The notes: generated from the sequence alone by a model not told the origin. A stretch of 64,000 nucleotides of DNA from Chitinophagaceae bacterium (GCA_947372105.1 CANBSH010000001.1:42135-106134); one strand, 5' to 3'; positions 52,514 through 62,548 are shown, counted from the first letter of the stretch. Numbers and translations are program-made.

Positions 52514-53827
52514 ATGCACGTAGATCAAATCACCTTAAAAGATATTGGACTTTTTCAACAAGAAGAAGGCGGTTCTATTGCAGAACATATCAATTTTACA
52601 AGAACCAGTGGAGGTAAAATTCAACTTGAAAAATATTTGGCCCATCCCCTATCCAGTATTTCTCGCATTCAAGAAAGACAAGACGCTATTTTATTATTTC
52701 AGCAGGACTATGCTTTTCTGGAAGCAATGCAAATTACCAATGGAACCGTGTTTGTCATAGACAAGTATTTTGAAACAGGCGTCAACTATATTCCACACCA
52801 TCCAGGTTTATTACAAGCCTATTGGTATCAATTTTGGAATCAACAGGATTATGCACTTTTGAGTTATTCTGTAAGTCATTTCACGTTATTCATACAAGAA
52901 TTAAAAAAATGGATGCTGCAATTTGAGACGAAGCAATCCAACCCTGTGATACAACAATGGATTCAAAAAATGCAGCCATTGTTATCCAACGTAGCATTTG
53001 ATTCACTCCCTGTAGATGCCAAAAATAATTCGATGTTGGAAAACATCCATTGGGGACACTTTTTCTTATACCAATATAAAACACAAACTCGTTTATTACT
53101 TCAATATTATTATGAAATAGACGCAATATATAGCATGGCCACAGCGATGCAAAATTTTCATTGGGTATTTCCTACTTGGATAGCATCGGATCAGCCCCAA
53201 ATACAAATGGAAGCTGCCAGACATCCATTGTTAGAGCACCCCATTGGCAATCATTTAAATTTGGATAGTCAACAAAATTTATTGTTTTTAACAGGTGCAA
53301 ATATGGCGGGCAAAAGCACTTATATTAAAACAATTGGATTGGTTGTATACTTTGCTCATATAGGTATGGGAGCTCCGGTAAGCCAAATGAAACTTACGTT
53401 AATGGATGGGCTTATAAGTAATTTAACGATTGCGGATAATATCACTAAGGGAGAAAGTTATTTTTTCAATGAAGTTCAACGTATCAAAAACACAGTAGAA
53501 AAAATAAAAGATGGAAAAAAATACTGTGTCTTAATTGATGAATTATTTAAGGGCACTAATATTCAAGATGCCATGAAATGTAGCATCAAAGTAATTGAAG
53601 GATTACAGAAGCTTCGACATAGTTTAATTATTTTATCTACCCACTTATATGAAATTAGTGATGCCATAAGTATTCATCCTAATATTCAGTTTAGTTATTT
53701 TGAAACTCAAATCACCCAAAAGGAATTAGTTTTTCATTATCAATTAAAACCAGGCGTCAGTCAGGATCGCATTGGGTATCTAATTCTAGAGCGCGAAGGA
53801 GTGGTAGACCTATTGGATCATCTATAA
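52514..53827 (+). CDS. MutS-domain ATPase without the mismatch-recognition domain
   Basis: The 437-residue protein has only the core (lever/clamp-like) and ATPase domains of the MutS family. The Walker A motif is LTGANMAGKSTYIKTIG near residue 260, and the Walker B region is CVLIDELFKGTNIQDA. Domain I with the Phe-x-Glu mismatch reader is absent, as in a group of Bacteroidota MutS-like proteins, so it is not the mismatch repair MutS. It may act on other DNA structures. It is 15 bases from pyrC and probably co-transcribed with it. Confidence 0.85.
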   Translation: MHVDQITLKDIGLFQQEEGGSIAEHINFTRTSGGKIQLEKYLAHPLSSISRIQERQDAILLFQQDYAFLEAMQITNGTVFVIDKYFETGVNYIPHHPGLLQAYWYQFWNQQDYALLSYSVSHFTLFIQELKKWMLQFETKQSNPVIQQWIQKMQPLLSNVAFDSLPVDAKNNSMLENIHWGHFFLYQYKTQTRLLLQYYYEIDAIYSMATAMQNFHWVFPTWIASDQPQIQMEAARHPLLEHPIGNHLNLDSQQNLLFLTGANMAGKSTYIKTIGLVVYFAHIGMGAPVSQMKLTLMDGLISNLTIADNITKGESYFFNEVQRIKNTVEKIKDGKKYCVLIDELFKGTNIQDAMKCSIKVIEGLQKLRHSLIILSTHLYEISDAISIHPNIQFSYFETQITQKELVFHYQLKPGVSQDRIGYLILEREGVVDLLDHL

Positions 53828-53889
53828 GAAATTCAAGTATTTATACGCAGTTTCCTTTTGAATGGAGACCCTACTTTCCGACCAAAACA

Positions 53890-55437
53890 ATGCTAGTTAA
53901 AACTAAGGGGGCAGCTATTGTAGGTATCAATGCCATCACCATAAATGTGGAAGTCAATGTAAGTATGGGCCAGGGCTATTGTATAGTGGGGCTTGCTGAC
54001 AGTGCTGTGAGAGAAAGTTTAGATCGTACTGAAAGTGCTATTAAATCAAATGGCTTTCATATGCCTCGCACAAAAGTGGTCATTAATTTATCACCTGCAG
54101 ATATCAAAAAATCGGGAGCTGCATTTGATTTACCAATTGCAATAGGTATTTTGGCTGCCTCGGAACAATTAAGTTCTGTGGCATTATTGGATGATTACAT
54201 TATAATGGGTGAACTAGGATTAGATGGTCAGTTATATCCCATCAAAGGCGTTTTATCTATGACCATGCAAGCCAAAGTTACAGGGCATTTAGGTATTATA
54301 GTCCCTTTTCAAAATGCAGAAGAAGCTGCCTTGGTGAAAGGGATTCCTGTTTTTGGATGCCGACATTTAAATGATGTTGTTGCTTTTTTAAATCATCCCC
54401 AAGACTTTGCTCCTTTTCAATCAAGTCAAAAAAAAGATTCAAATATATTATTATCGGAAGCCCCTAATTTTTCAGCAGTAAAAGGCCAACAACAATGCAA
54501 AAGAGCATTAGAGATTGCGAGTGCTGGCGGACATAATATTATCATGATTGGCCCGCCCGGCGCCGGAAAAACTATGTTAGCCAAAAGTATTGTATCTATT
54601 TTGCCCCCTTTGAATACCTTGGAAACATTAGAAACAACGCAGGTATATAGTATCTCTGGAAAAATGGACACCATTCGACAACTGATGTATCATCGACCTT
54701 TTCGACAACCTCACCATACATTATCTGCTATTGCATTAATTGGAGGAGGAAGTATTCCGCAACCAGGTGAAATTTCATTGGCTCATAATGGGGTATTATT
54801 TTTAGATGAACTTCCCGAATTTAACCGTTCGGTGATGGAAGTATTAAGGCAGCCCATGGAAGAAGGGGTAGTGAATATTGCACGTGCAAAAATGAGTGTC
54901 ATTTTTCCCGCCCGATTTATGTTAATGGCCTCCATGAACCCCTGCCCTTGCGGGTTTTACAATCATCCCACAAAAGAATGTTATTGTAGTCAAGTCGCGA
55001 TCCAAAAGTATTTACATAAAATTTCAGGGCCATTATTAGACCGAATTGACTTACATATTGAAGTGACTCCGGTTCTTTACCATGAATTAAGGGCCCCCAC
55101 CGAGGGCGAAAGTTCTGAAACGATAGCTTTAAGAGTCAAAAAGGCTAGGACTATCCAAATGGAACGATATAAAAATGAACCAGGCATCTATACCAATGCA
55201 CAAATGACGGGTCAACACCTTAAAAAATACTGCCTATTAAATGTAGAAGCGGAAAATTTATTACAAAAAGCAATGGAAAAATTTCAATTAAGTGCACGTG
55301 CCTTTGATCGTATTATAAAAGTGAGTAGAACGATTGCGGATTTACAAGGAGAAAAAAATATCAGTTTAGAGCATATAAGCGAGGCCATCCAATACCGAAG
55401 TTTAGATAAATCGAGCTGGGGGAAATTTAAAAATTAA
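53890..55437 (+). CDS. comM: YifB/ComM-type Mg-chelatase-like AAA ATPase
   Basis: The 515-residue protein combines an N-terminal Lon-like domain (SMGQGYCIVGLADSAVRESLDR) with an AAA+ core: GPPGAGKTMLAKSIVSILPP (Walker A), HNGVLFLDELPEFNRSVMEVLRQP (Walker B), and PCPCGFYNHPTKECYC with zinc-type cysteines. The C-terminal Mg_chelatase domain ends near SLEHISEAIQYRSLD. ComM is a helicase for branch migration in natural transformation. Length and all motifs agree. Confidence 0.92.
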   Translation: MLVKTKGAAIVGINAITINVEVNVSMGQGYCIVGLADSAVRESLDRTESAIKSNGFHMPRTKVVINLSPADIKKSGAAFDLPIAIGILAASEQLSSVALLDDYIIMGELGLDGQLYPIKGVLSMTMQAKVTGHLGIIVPFQNAEEAALVKGIPVFGCRHLNDVVAFLNHPQDFAPFQSSQKKDSNILLSEAPNFSAVKGQQQCKRALEIASAGGHNIIMIGPPGAGKTMLAKSIVSILPPLNTLETLETTQVYSISGKMDTIRQLMYHRPFRQPHHTLSAIALIGGGSIPQPGEISLAHNGVLFLDELPEFNRSVMEVLRQPMEEGVVNIARAKMSVIFPARFMLMASMNPCPCGFYNHPTKECYCSQVAIQKYLHKISGPLLDRIDLHIEVTPVLYHELRAPTEGESSETIALRVKKARTIQMERYKNEPGIYTNAQMTGQHLKKYCLLNVEAENLLQKAMEKFQLSARAFDRIIKVSRTIADLQGEKNISLEHISEAIQYRSLDKSSWGKFKN

Positions 55438-55799
55438 TATTGACCTGTTTTTAATAAGACCAAGGTACATGCTTCTTGGGTTTCAATGCCATTTTGGGCT
55501 GCAATCCTTTCCAGTTCTGGGTTTTCAGTACCTGGATTAAAGATAATTCGGCGTGGCTGAAGGGCTAAAATAGCATCATAATATTCCTTTTGACCAGCTG
55601 GACCCACATATAAAGTAACGGTATCGATGGTATTATTGAGGGGCCATTCATTTAAAATGGCAATATCATCAATCATCCCTTTTTTAATTCCAAAGGGATA
55701 CACTGCATATCCTTTTTCATGTAGTAAAGCAGTAGCTAAATAACTATATCTTTCTGAATTTGGGGAAGCTCCTAAAACTAAGCTGACAGGTGTTTGCAT
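55434..55799 (-). CDS. CoA-binding domain protein (YccU-like)
   Basis: The 121-residue protein is a small Rossmann-fold CoA-binding domain: SLVLGASPNSERYSYLATALL at the start, GYAVYPFGIKKG, TVTLYVGP and RIIFNPGTENPELE. Proteins of this kind resemble the CoA-binding part of succinyl-CoA synthetase and have no known catalytic function. It is convergent with comM, overlapping its stop codon by four bases. Confidence 0.85.
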   Translation of the reverse strand: MQTPVSLVLGASPNSERYSYLATALLHEKGYAVYPFGIKKGMIDDIAILNEWPLNNTIDTVTLYVGPAGQKEYYDAILALQPRRIIFNPGTENPELERIAAQNGIETQEACTLVLLKTGQY

Positions 55800-55902
55800 A
55801 CCACAAAAGTATTTTAAATAGATGAATAGTTTTTATTTTGTTACAATAAAAGAATGTAATTTTATAAAAATCAACTTTACTAACTAAAATAAAATTACCA
55901 TT

Positions 55903-56298
55903 ATGGCAAAGTCAAGCAAAAAAAAGGCAGCTAAAAAAGTAGCTCCAAAGAAAAAAGTAGTAGCCAAAAAAGCGGCTAAAAAAGCAACTAAAAAAACTGT
56001 GAAAAAAGCAGTTAAGAAAGCAACTAAAAAAGTAGCTCCAAAGAAAAAAGTAGCAGCAAAGAAAGCAGCTAAGAAAGCAGCTCCAAAGAAAAAAGTAGCA
56101 GCGAAAAAAGCAGCTAAGAAAGTCGCAAAAAAAGCACCCGCTAAAAAAGCACCCGCTAAAAAAGCAGCTCCAAAGAAAAAAGTAGTAGCTAAAAAAGCAC
56201 CCGCTAAAAAAGCGGCTCCTGCACCAGTAGCAGCTCCAGTTGCTCCAGTAGTAGCGCCTACACTTTTTACTGAGCCTACGACAACTCCAACTGCATAA
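55903..56298 (+). CDS. histone H1-like Lys/Ala-rich DNA-binding protein
   Basis: The 131-residue protein is made almost wholly of Lys, Ala and Pro in short repeats (KKAAKKVAPKKK, KKAPAKKAAPK) to about residue 105. A neutral tail, PAPVAAPVAPVVAPTLF, follows. It resembles bacterial H1-like proteins (HctB, BpH1) and the AlgP C-terminus, which compact DNA. The repeats, built on AAGAAA and GCTCCA codons, make length prone to slippage. It stands alone behind an AT-rich leader and ends at a perfect hairpin. Confidence 0.85.
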   Translation: MAKSSKKKAAKKVAPKKKVVAKKAAKKATKKTVKKAVKKATKKVAPKKKVAAKKAAKKAAPKKKVAAKKAAKKVAKKAPAKKAPAKKAAPKKKVVAKKAPAKKAAPAPVAAPVAPVVAPTLFTEPTTTPTA

Positions 56299-56321
56299 TT
56301 TAGCAGTAAATTTCATATCTT

Positions 56322-56356
56322 AATCCTCCCAATGCTTTATTGTCATTGGGAGGATT
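56322..56356 (+). terminator. intrinsic terminator after the H1-like gene
   Basis: AATCCTCCCAATG (56322-56334) pairs perfectly with CATTGGGAGGATT (56344-56356) around a 9-base loop, followed by more Ts. It lies 23 bases past the stop codon. The next gene starts at 56382, just downstream. Confidence 0.92.
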
Positions 56357-56381
56357 TTTATTTAATGTAAATCGTACTATT

Positions 56382-58784
56382 ATGAAAAATGTATTATTGC
56401 TTCTTTGTTTTCCTTTCCTGCTTCAAGCACAAAGTAATTCCATGAGTGAAAAAACTAAAAACATGGAATTTAGAAAAGGGTATTTCAATTATTATTGGGA
56501 TGCAAGTCAAGGAAAAATTTATTTAGTCATTGACAAAATGAATACTTCATTTTTATACGTCAATACATTGCCAGCAGGTCTAGGATCCAATGATATTGGG
56601 CTTGACAGAGGACAAATTGGCGATACACGTATTGTTTATTTTAATAGAGTAGGTAAAAAAGTATTATTAACACAGCCTAATTATGATTATCGAGCTGTCA
56701 CCAACGACCCTAGAGAACAAAAAGCAGTGAATGAATCATTTGCGCAATCTATATTATTTAGTTTTAATGTGGAAGCAGAAGAAGGTAGCAATGTATTAGT
56801 AGATGCCACCTCTTTTTTCTTAAGAGATGCACACAACGCAGCAGATAAAATTAGAAAAATGCGACAAGGCACCTATACCTTAAACGAAGGTCGATCTGCC
56901 ATCTATATTCAAAACACAAAAAACTTTCCTAAAAATTCAGAATTTGAAGCGACCCTCACATTTGTAGGAGGTAGTGATGCTGGAAGATTTGTTCAAGCAG
57001 TTACTCCTTCTACAGAAGCTATTACACTTCGTATGCATCATAGTTTTGTAGAACTTCCTGATAACAATTATACTCCACGTGTGTATGATATTAGAAGTGG
57101 TTATTTTGGAATTAGTTATTTTGATTACGGAAGTGATATCAGTGAGCCCATTCAAAAAATGTTTATAAGTAGACATCGTCTACAAAAAAAGGATCCTACT
57201 GCATCAATGAGTGAAGCAGTGAAACCTATTGTTTATTATTTAGATAATGGAACACCCGAACCCATTCGTTCTGCATTATTAGCAGGAGCAAGATGGTGGA
57301 ATCAAGCGTATGAAGCAGCTGGATATAAAAATGCATTCCAGGTAGAAATCCTTCCAGACAGTGCCGATCCCATGGATATTCGTTACAATATGATCAATTG
57401 GGTACACCGTTCCACACGCGGCTGGAGCTATGGTGCCAGCATTACCGATCCTCGTACAGGTGAAATTATTAAGGGTCAGGTTACATTAGGATCCTTAAGA
57501 GTAAGACAGGATTATTTAATCTTCACTTCGCTCCTATCTCCTTATGTGAACGGAAAACCTGTGACCGATCAAATGAGAACTGCTGCATTACACCGATTAA
57601 GACAATTAGCAGCTCATGAAGTGGGACATACTTTAGGATTGCAACATAATTATGCTTCTAGCTTTAACAATCGTGCTTCAGTGATGGACTATCCTCACCC
57701 CAATGTATTCGTTAATAATAAAGGGGATATTGATTTTTCAGATATCTACACCAACGAAATTGGTCAATGGGATAAAAGAGCCATTACATATGGCTATCAA
57801 GATTTTCCCAAAGGAACAGACGAATCAAAAGCACTGCAATTCTTATTAGAAGAAAATTCGAAAAATGGAATTCAATTCATAGCAGATGCGGATGCAAGAT
57901 CTGCGAGCGGATTTCATCCCAACGCACATTTATGGGACAACCAATCCGATGCCGTTGATGGATTAAAACAAGTGATTGCGGTAAGAAGTAAATCCTTATC
58001 ACAATTTGGGGAAGAAGCCATCCCTAATGGCACACCACTTTCTAAATTAGAAGATGTGTTAGTGCCTTTGTATAATTATCATCGCTACCAATATGAAGCG
58101 GTGACTAAAGTGATCGGTGGCATAAATTATATGTATAGTGTTCGTGGAGATGCAAATCAAATAAAACCAACTATTTTATCTAACGAGGTACAATTAAAAG
58201 CTTTACATGCTGCAATAGCCTGCTTATCAGCAGAAACTTTAACCTTACCAGAAAATATTTTAAAATTAATCCCGCCTCGCCCGCCTATGTATTATGGTGT
58301 AGGCGAACTTTTTGAAAAAAGAACTGGTATGAGTTTTGATGCATTAAGTGCTGCAGAATCTTTAGCTGATTTTGAATTAGGATTTTTATTCAATGTGGAA
58401 AGAGCGAATCGTTTAGTGCAAAATAAAGCAAGAGCCAATGTGATGGGCTGGGATAATGTATTAGATGAAATATTGAAAAACACCTGGTACGCATCAATTC
58501 CAAAAGGATTGTCCGGTAGTGTACAAATGCAAACTCAACAGCAAACCTTACATTGGTTATTGGGAGTGAGTCAAAGTGCAGATGCCAATTATGAAGTAAG
58601 AAGCATTTCACAACAAGCCATTCAAAAACTAAAATCAAAATTGGAAGGACTTGTTAAATCTGACCCTATACATAATGCGCATTATCAATATGCATTAGAG
58701 CGTATTGCACACCCTGATAAAATCACTTTACCTAAACCAGTCACCATTGCACCTGGCGCTCCCATTGGTTGTGATTTGGATTAA
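56382..58784 (+). CDS. exported zinc metalloprotease (DUF4953/DUF5117/DUF5118 type)
   Basis: From the ATG at 56382 the 800-residue protein begins with the signal peptide MKNVLLLLCFPFLLQAQ. The metzincin-like site HEVGHTLGLQH (His412, Glu413, His416, His422) is followed by VMDYPHP, a Met-turn. DUF5118- and DUF5117-type segments precede it and DUF4953 covers the catalytic part. The enzyme would cleave proteins outside the cytoplasm. An earlier in-frame ATG (56340) lies within the preceding terminator loop and is rejected. No substrate is known. Confidence 0.9.
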   Translation: MKNVLLLLCFPFLLQAQSNSMSEKTKNMEFRKGYFNYYWDASQGKIYLVIDKMNTSFLYVNTLPAGLGSNDIGLDRGQIGDTRIVYFNRVGKKVLLTQPNYDYRAVTNDPREQKAVNESFAQSILFSFNVEAEEGSNVLVDATSFFLRDAHNAADKIRKMRQGTYTLNEGRSAIYIQNTKNFPKNSEFEATLTFVGGSDAGRFVQAVTPSTEAITLRMHHSFVELPDNNYTPRVYDIRSGYFGISYFDYGSDISEPIQKMFISRHRLQKKDPTASMSEAVKPIVYYLDNGTPEPIRSALLAGARWWNQAYEAAGYKNAFQVEILPDSADPMDIRYNMINWVHRSTRGWSYGASITDPRTGEIIKGQVTLGSLRVRQDYLIFTSLLSPYVNGKPVTDQMRTAALHRLRQLAAHEVGHTLGLQHNYASSFNNRASVMDYPHPNVFVNNKGDIDFSDIYTNEIGQWDKRAITYGYQDFPKGTDESKALQFLLEENSKNGIQFIADADARSASGFHPNAHLWDNQSDAVDGLKQVIAVRSKSLSQFGEEAIPNGTPLSKLEDVLVPLYNYHRYQYEAVTKVIGGINYMYSVRGDANQIKPTILSNEVQLKALHAAIACLSAETLTLPENILKLIPPRPPMYYGVGELFEKRTGMSFDALSAAESLADFELGFLFNVERANRLVQNKARANVMGWDNVLDEILKNTWYASIPKGLSGSVQMQTQQQTLHWLLGVSQSADANYEVRSISQQAIQKLKSKLEGLVKSDPIHNAHYQYALERIAHPDKITLPKPVTIAPGAPIGCDLD

Positions 58785-58811
58785 TTTGAAATAATATATT
58801 ATTGGATACTC

Positions 58812-58847
58812 AAAAAAATCCCCCCGAAGTTTCGGGGGGATTTTTTT
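58812..58847. terminator. strong terminator between convergent genes
   Basis: Arms of 17 bases (58812-58828 and 58831-58847) with a CCCCCC/GGGGGG core and A7/T7 flanks form a near-perfect hairpin. It sits between the metalloprotease stop codon and the stop codon of the minus-strand DUF1569 gene, so it can end both transcripts. Confidence 0.93.
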
Positions 58848-58865
58848 GCAATGACCTTAATAATC

Positions 58866-59321
58866 TTATCCTACAATATCTCTTATAATTTTTTCATGAT
58901 GATAGCTGTGTACATATAAAAAACGAATAGCACTAGGCAACTGAAGATCTCCAAAAATGGGATGTGTAAAATATTGTTTTTTATTTGCAGTCAATAACAA
59001 GTTCGCGCTTTTGCGTGCTTCTTTGATATGTTCTAATACCATATCCGAAGTAATTTCTCCTGCAGGTTGAGTAAAGGAAGGTGCTTTTGCTTTTCCTCTA
59101 GGAAATTTCGCCAAAAGCAATACTACAAAAGCTTTCCAGCTAAATTTCTTTTTAAAATGAGAAGGGTGAGAGTTCAAAATTGACTTAGTAACTGAAGTAA
59201 TCACCAAACAACTATGTATGATATGCCATCCAACGTTGCCTTCGGACACATTACTATTTTGAGCTAAATAATGAGGTGTTTGATTTTCGAAATCTACTAA
59301 AACTTGTAATAATTTTTTCAA
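58866..59321 (-). CDS. DinB/DUF1569-like four-helix protein
   Basis: The 151-residue protein has a helical pattern with NVGWHIIHSCLVI near residue 30 and a C-terminal YVHSYHHEKIIRDIV, whose histidines could bind a metal as in DinB-like proteins. It resembles the DUF1569/DinB family of Bacteroidota. Function unknown. It starts 10 bases after the E2 gene stop codon and may be co-transcribed with it. Confidence 0.7.
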   Translation of the reverse strand: MKKLLQVLVDFENQTPHYLAQNSNVSEGNVGWHIIHSCLVITSVTKSILNSHPSHFKKKFSWKAFVVLLLAKFPRGKAKAPSFTQPAGEITSDMVLEHIKEARKSANLLLTANKKQYFTHPIFGDLQLPSAIRFLYVHSYHHEKIIRDIVG

Positions 59322-59331
59322 TCTACTTGTT

Positions 59332-60972
59332 TTAGATAAACATGCGTAATGGTTCTTCTAGATAAGCTTTCAAAGTTTGTAAGAAAGCGGCACCTGAAGC
59401 TCCATCAACCACACGATGATCACAACTTAGGGTTACATTCATCACATTGCCTGGTAATACTTGACCATTTTTAACAACAGGCTCTTGCGCAATACCCCCC
59501 ACCGCTAATATACAAGCATCTGGAGTATTGATGATCGCTGTAAATTGATCTATTCCAAACATACCTAAATTAGAAATAGTGAAAGTACTTCCTTCCCAAT
59601 CGGCAGGTTGTAATTTTTTATCTTTCGCTTTTTTAGCAAACTCTTTTACTGAAGTGCTGATTTGTGGCAATGATAAGCCATCTGCAAAACGCAATACAGG
59701 AACTAATAATCCTTCCTCCACTGCTACTGCAATACCAATATTTACATGATGATTGGTACGGATCACATCTCCTAACCAACTACTATTCACCGTAGGATGT
59801 TGTTTTAAAGAAAGCGCCACTGCTTTAACAATAAAATCATTGAAACTTATTTTAACTGAAGAAGTCTCATTTAATAATACTCTTGCTGCTATAGTTGCGT
59901 CCATGTTTATTTTCATGGTCAAATAAAAATGCGGTGCAGTAAACAAGCTTTCACTTAATCTACGTGCAATCACTTTTCTCATTTGAGAAACGGGCGTATC
60001 TACAAAACTCACTTGACCCACAGGCGCCGCTTTAGCAGACACATTATGGGAAGGAGTGTAATGATCTAAATCTCCGCGAGTAATTCTTCCATGCTCACCG
60101 GTTCCTTTTACAAATTTTAAATCTATCCCTTTATCTTTTGCAACTTTTTTAGCTAATGGAGAAGCAAAAATGCGACCTTCATTGATGACTGTTTCTGATG
60201 ATGCAGGAGTAGATGATGGCACTGGAGCTACTGAAGTAGTAGATGGCGTTGCTGTTGTAGGAGTTGCTATTGAAGGCGCCGCAACTGCTGCAGGCGCACC
60301 AGTATTCGCTTTCACGGCATTCACCATCGCGTCAATATCAATACCAGGCTGACCAATGATACATAATAATTGATTCACTAATATTTTTTCACCCGCTTGC
60401 GCTCCTTGGTATAATAAAATCCCATCTTTATAGGATTCTAATTCCATTGTTGCTTTATCGGTTTCTATATCTGCTAATACGTCTCCTTTTTTAACGGCAT
60501 CTCCTACCTTTTTTTGCCATCCAGCAATCACCCCTTCGGTCATGGTATCACTTAAACGAGGCATTAAAACTATTTCGTCGCTATTTAATACATCAGAATT
60601 TGCTGCAGTTGGAGTAGCAGGAGTTGGTGCAGAAGCTGTTGTTGTAGTTGCTGCCGCAGGTTCATTGTTGGAAGCAGCTGTAACACTAGCAGATGCATTG
60701 GTATGTTGAGCAATTAAGGCACTCACATCTTCACCTTGTTTTCCAAAAATGGCTAATAAATCATTCACTTGTAATTTTCCACCACGAGGCGTACCAATAT
60801 GCAATAAAATGCCATCTTGATAGCTCTCTAATTCCATAGTCGCTTTATCCGTTTCTATCTCGGCTAATAAATCACCTTTTTTTACGGTGTCCCCCACTTT
60901 TTTATGCCAAGCAGCGATAACACCTTCGGTCATTGTATCGCTCAAACGGGGCATTAAGATAACTTCTGCCAT
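59332..60972 (-). CDS. dihydrolipoamide acetyltransferase (pyruvate dehydrogenase E2)
   Basis: The 546-residue protein has two lipoyl domains with the lipoylated lysine in ETDKATMELES (Lys43 and Lys173), separated by Ala/Pro/Thr linkers. An E3-binding domain (RIFASPLAKKVAKDKGID, about 267-304) and the acyltransferase core with SCDHRVVDGASG (His519) follow. It passes acetyl groups from the E1 reaction to CoA. E1 and E3 genes are not in the window. Two lipoyl domains are common for Bacteroidota PDH E2. The core matches PDH more than 2-oxoglutarate E2. Confidence 0.9.
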   Translation of the reverse strand: MAEVILMPRLSDTMTEGVIAAWHKKVGDTVKKGDLLAEIETDKATMELESYQDGILLHIGTPRGGKLQVNDLLAIFGKQGEDVSALIAQHTNASASVTAASNNEPAAATTTTASAPTPATPTAANSDVLNSDEIVLMPRLSDTMTEGVIAGWQKKVGDAVKKGDVLADIETDKATMELESYKDGILLYQGAQAGEKILVNQLLCIIGQPGIDIDAMVNAVKANTGAPAAVAAPSIATPTTATPSTTSVAPVPSSTPASSETVINEGRIFASPLAKKVAKDKGIDLKFVKGTGEHGRITRGDLDHYTPSHNVSAKAAPVGQVSFVDTPVSQMRKVIARRLSESLFTAPHFYLTMKINMDATIAARVLLNETSSVKISFNDFIVKAVALSLKQHPTVNSSWLGDVIRTNHHVNIGIAVAVEEGLLVPVLRFADGLSLPQISTSVKEFAKKAKDKKLQPADWEGSTFTISNLGMFGIDQFTAIINTPDACILAVGGIAQEPVVKNGQVLPGNVMNVTLSCDHRVVDGASGAAFLQTLKAYLEEPLRMFI

Positions 60973-61096
60973 AAGTAAAAGGCTGTTTTGTAATTGAGCC
61001 GTGAAATTACATTAAAAATGTATTTTTTCCCACCCAAAAATGCAATTTTTGGTCAAATTGGGCCAAATAAGGGCTATTTATATCAAAGCAAAGGTA

Positions 61097-62548
61097 CTAT
61101 TGACCTTGCGCTAAACTATATGCTTTTTTATCCGCCCACATATTCAACAATTCTAAGGAACAAATTTGAAAATCCTTGGCTAAAGAACGGTATAAATCGA
61201 TGACCTGATCCTGGGTCAAAGCGGTTTCATTGACTGTCTCAAATCGACAATAATATTGATTCACCAAATTTGTGAAAACCGACCCCGAAGGCCACACCTG
61301 TGTACCACGATTGGTGATGGTGACTAATTTCAACTTTTCAGTAGCATGTAAGACACATTTGTCTGCAATTTTTTGTGGTTGTTCGGCACTTTCAATAAAA
61401 AAATCAACCCCTACAATTTTATGCACTTCTCTCAAATCACTTTGTAACATGGGATTATGTTCTAATTTAAAATTAGTAGGTGTGACATAAAAATTAGGTA
61501 GAAATGGTTTTGGATGATGCGCTGGTTGTTTTCCAAAATTATCAATGATAGATTGTGCAAATTGAGTGGTGTTGACAGATGGAATATTTTTGTCTCCAAA
61601 GTCGCCTGTATGCACTCCAGATTCTAAAGTATATAACAATGCATTTTCAATCATGACTGCTTGTTCCATTAAACCCAAATGTCGCAACATACTTAAGCCA
61701 CTTAATAAAAGGGATGTGGGATTTGCAATATTTTTTCCTGCAATATCTGGCGCAGTGCCATGTACTGCTTCAAAAATGGAGATATGATCACCAATATTTG
61801 CAGAAGGCGCAAAACCAAGCCCACCTACTAATCCAGCACATAAATCACTTACAATATCCCCTTGCAAATTGGTTAAAACAATCACATCAAATAAATCTGG
61901 ACGACTTACTAATTTCATACATAAGTCATCTACAATGACATCATCCGATTTTAATTCAGGATATTCTTTTGCCACTTCTTTAAACACTTCTAAAAAAAGA
62001 CCATCAGTTAATTTCATGATATTGGCCTTGTGTCCACATGTAATGCGACGTGCTCCTTTTTTCTTAGCCATCTCAAAAGCATAGCGAATCACTTGTTCAC
62101 TTCCTGGTCGCGTAATAAAACGACGACCTAATGCAACATCCTGTGTCAACATATGTTCTATACCTCCATAAGTGTCTTCAATATTTTCTCTTACAATCGT
62201 TAAGTCAATAGGAATTCCTGCTTTACTAAAAACAGTATCTACTCCACTTAAGGTTTGAAATTTTCGATCGTTTGCGTAAGTATTCCAAGTTTTACGTGCA
62301 GTCACATTTACACTTTTCACTCCTTTTCCTTTGGGCGTTTCCATAGGTCCTTTAAAAAGAATGCCTAGATCTTCAATAGTCTGCTTGGCTTCGGGAGTCA
62401 TCCCATTACTAAAACCTTTATCGAAGACCCATTTACCCATATCCACAAAAACATACTCCATGGGCACTTTAGCAGCATTAAAAACACCAATTACCGCGTC
62501 CATAATTTCAGGACCTATTCCGTCTCCTTTTGCTACAGCGATCTTCAT
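61097..62548 (-). CDS. icd: NADP-dependent isocitrate dehydrogenase with C-terminal extension
   Basis: The 483-residue protein starts MKIAVAKGDGIGPEIMDAVI and has the decarboxylating dehydrogenase blocks: FKGPMETPKGKGVKSVNVTAR, IVRENIEDTYGGIEHM, DDLCMKLVSRPDLFDVIVLTNLQGDIVSDLCAGLVGGLGFAPSANIGD (metal and NADP contacts) and EAVHGTAPDIAGKNIANPTSLLLS. A further 140-residue C-terminal domain follows, as in the Thermus and Rickettsia type of enzyme. It makes 2-oxoglutarate. A single-gene unit upstream of PDH E2. Confidence 0.9.
   Translation of the reverse strand: MKIAVAKGDGIGPEIMDAVIGVFNAAKVPMEYVFVDMGKWVFDKGFSNGMTPEAKQTIEDLGILFKGPMETPKGKGVKSVNVTARKTWNTYANDRKFQTLSGVDTVFSKAGIPIDLTIVRENIEDTYGGIEHMLTQDVALGRRFITRPGSEQVIRYAFEMAKKKGARRITCGHKANIMKLTDGLFLEVFKEVAKEYPELKSDDVIVDDLCMKLVSRPDLFDVIVLTNLQGDIVSDLCAGLVGGLGFAPSANIGDHISIFEAVHGTAPDIAGKNIANPTSLLLSGLSMLRHLGLMEQAVMIENALLYTLESGVHTGDFGDKNIPSVNTTQFAQSIIDNFGKQPAHHPKPFLPNFYVTPTNFKLEHNPMLQSDLREVHKIVGVDFFIESAEQPQKIADKCVLHATEKLKLVTITNRGTQVWPSGSVFTNLVNQYYCRFETVNETALTQDQVIDLYRSLAKDFQICSLELLNMWADKKAYSLAQGQ

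Noticed and set aside
55912-56316. 134-codon open frame on the minus strand across the H1-like gene
   Set aside because: Its Cys/Phe/Ser/Trp composition is the mirror of the Lys/Ala codons on the other strand, and it has no family features.
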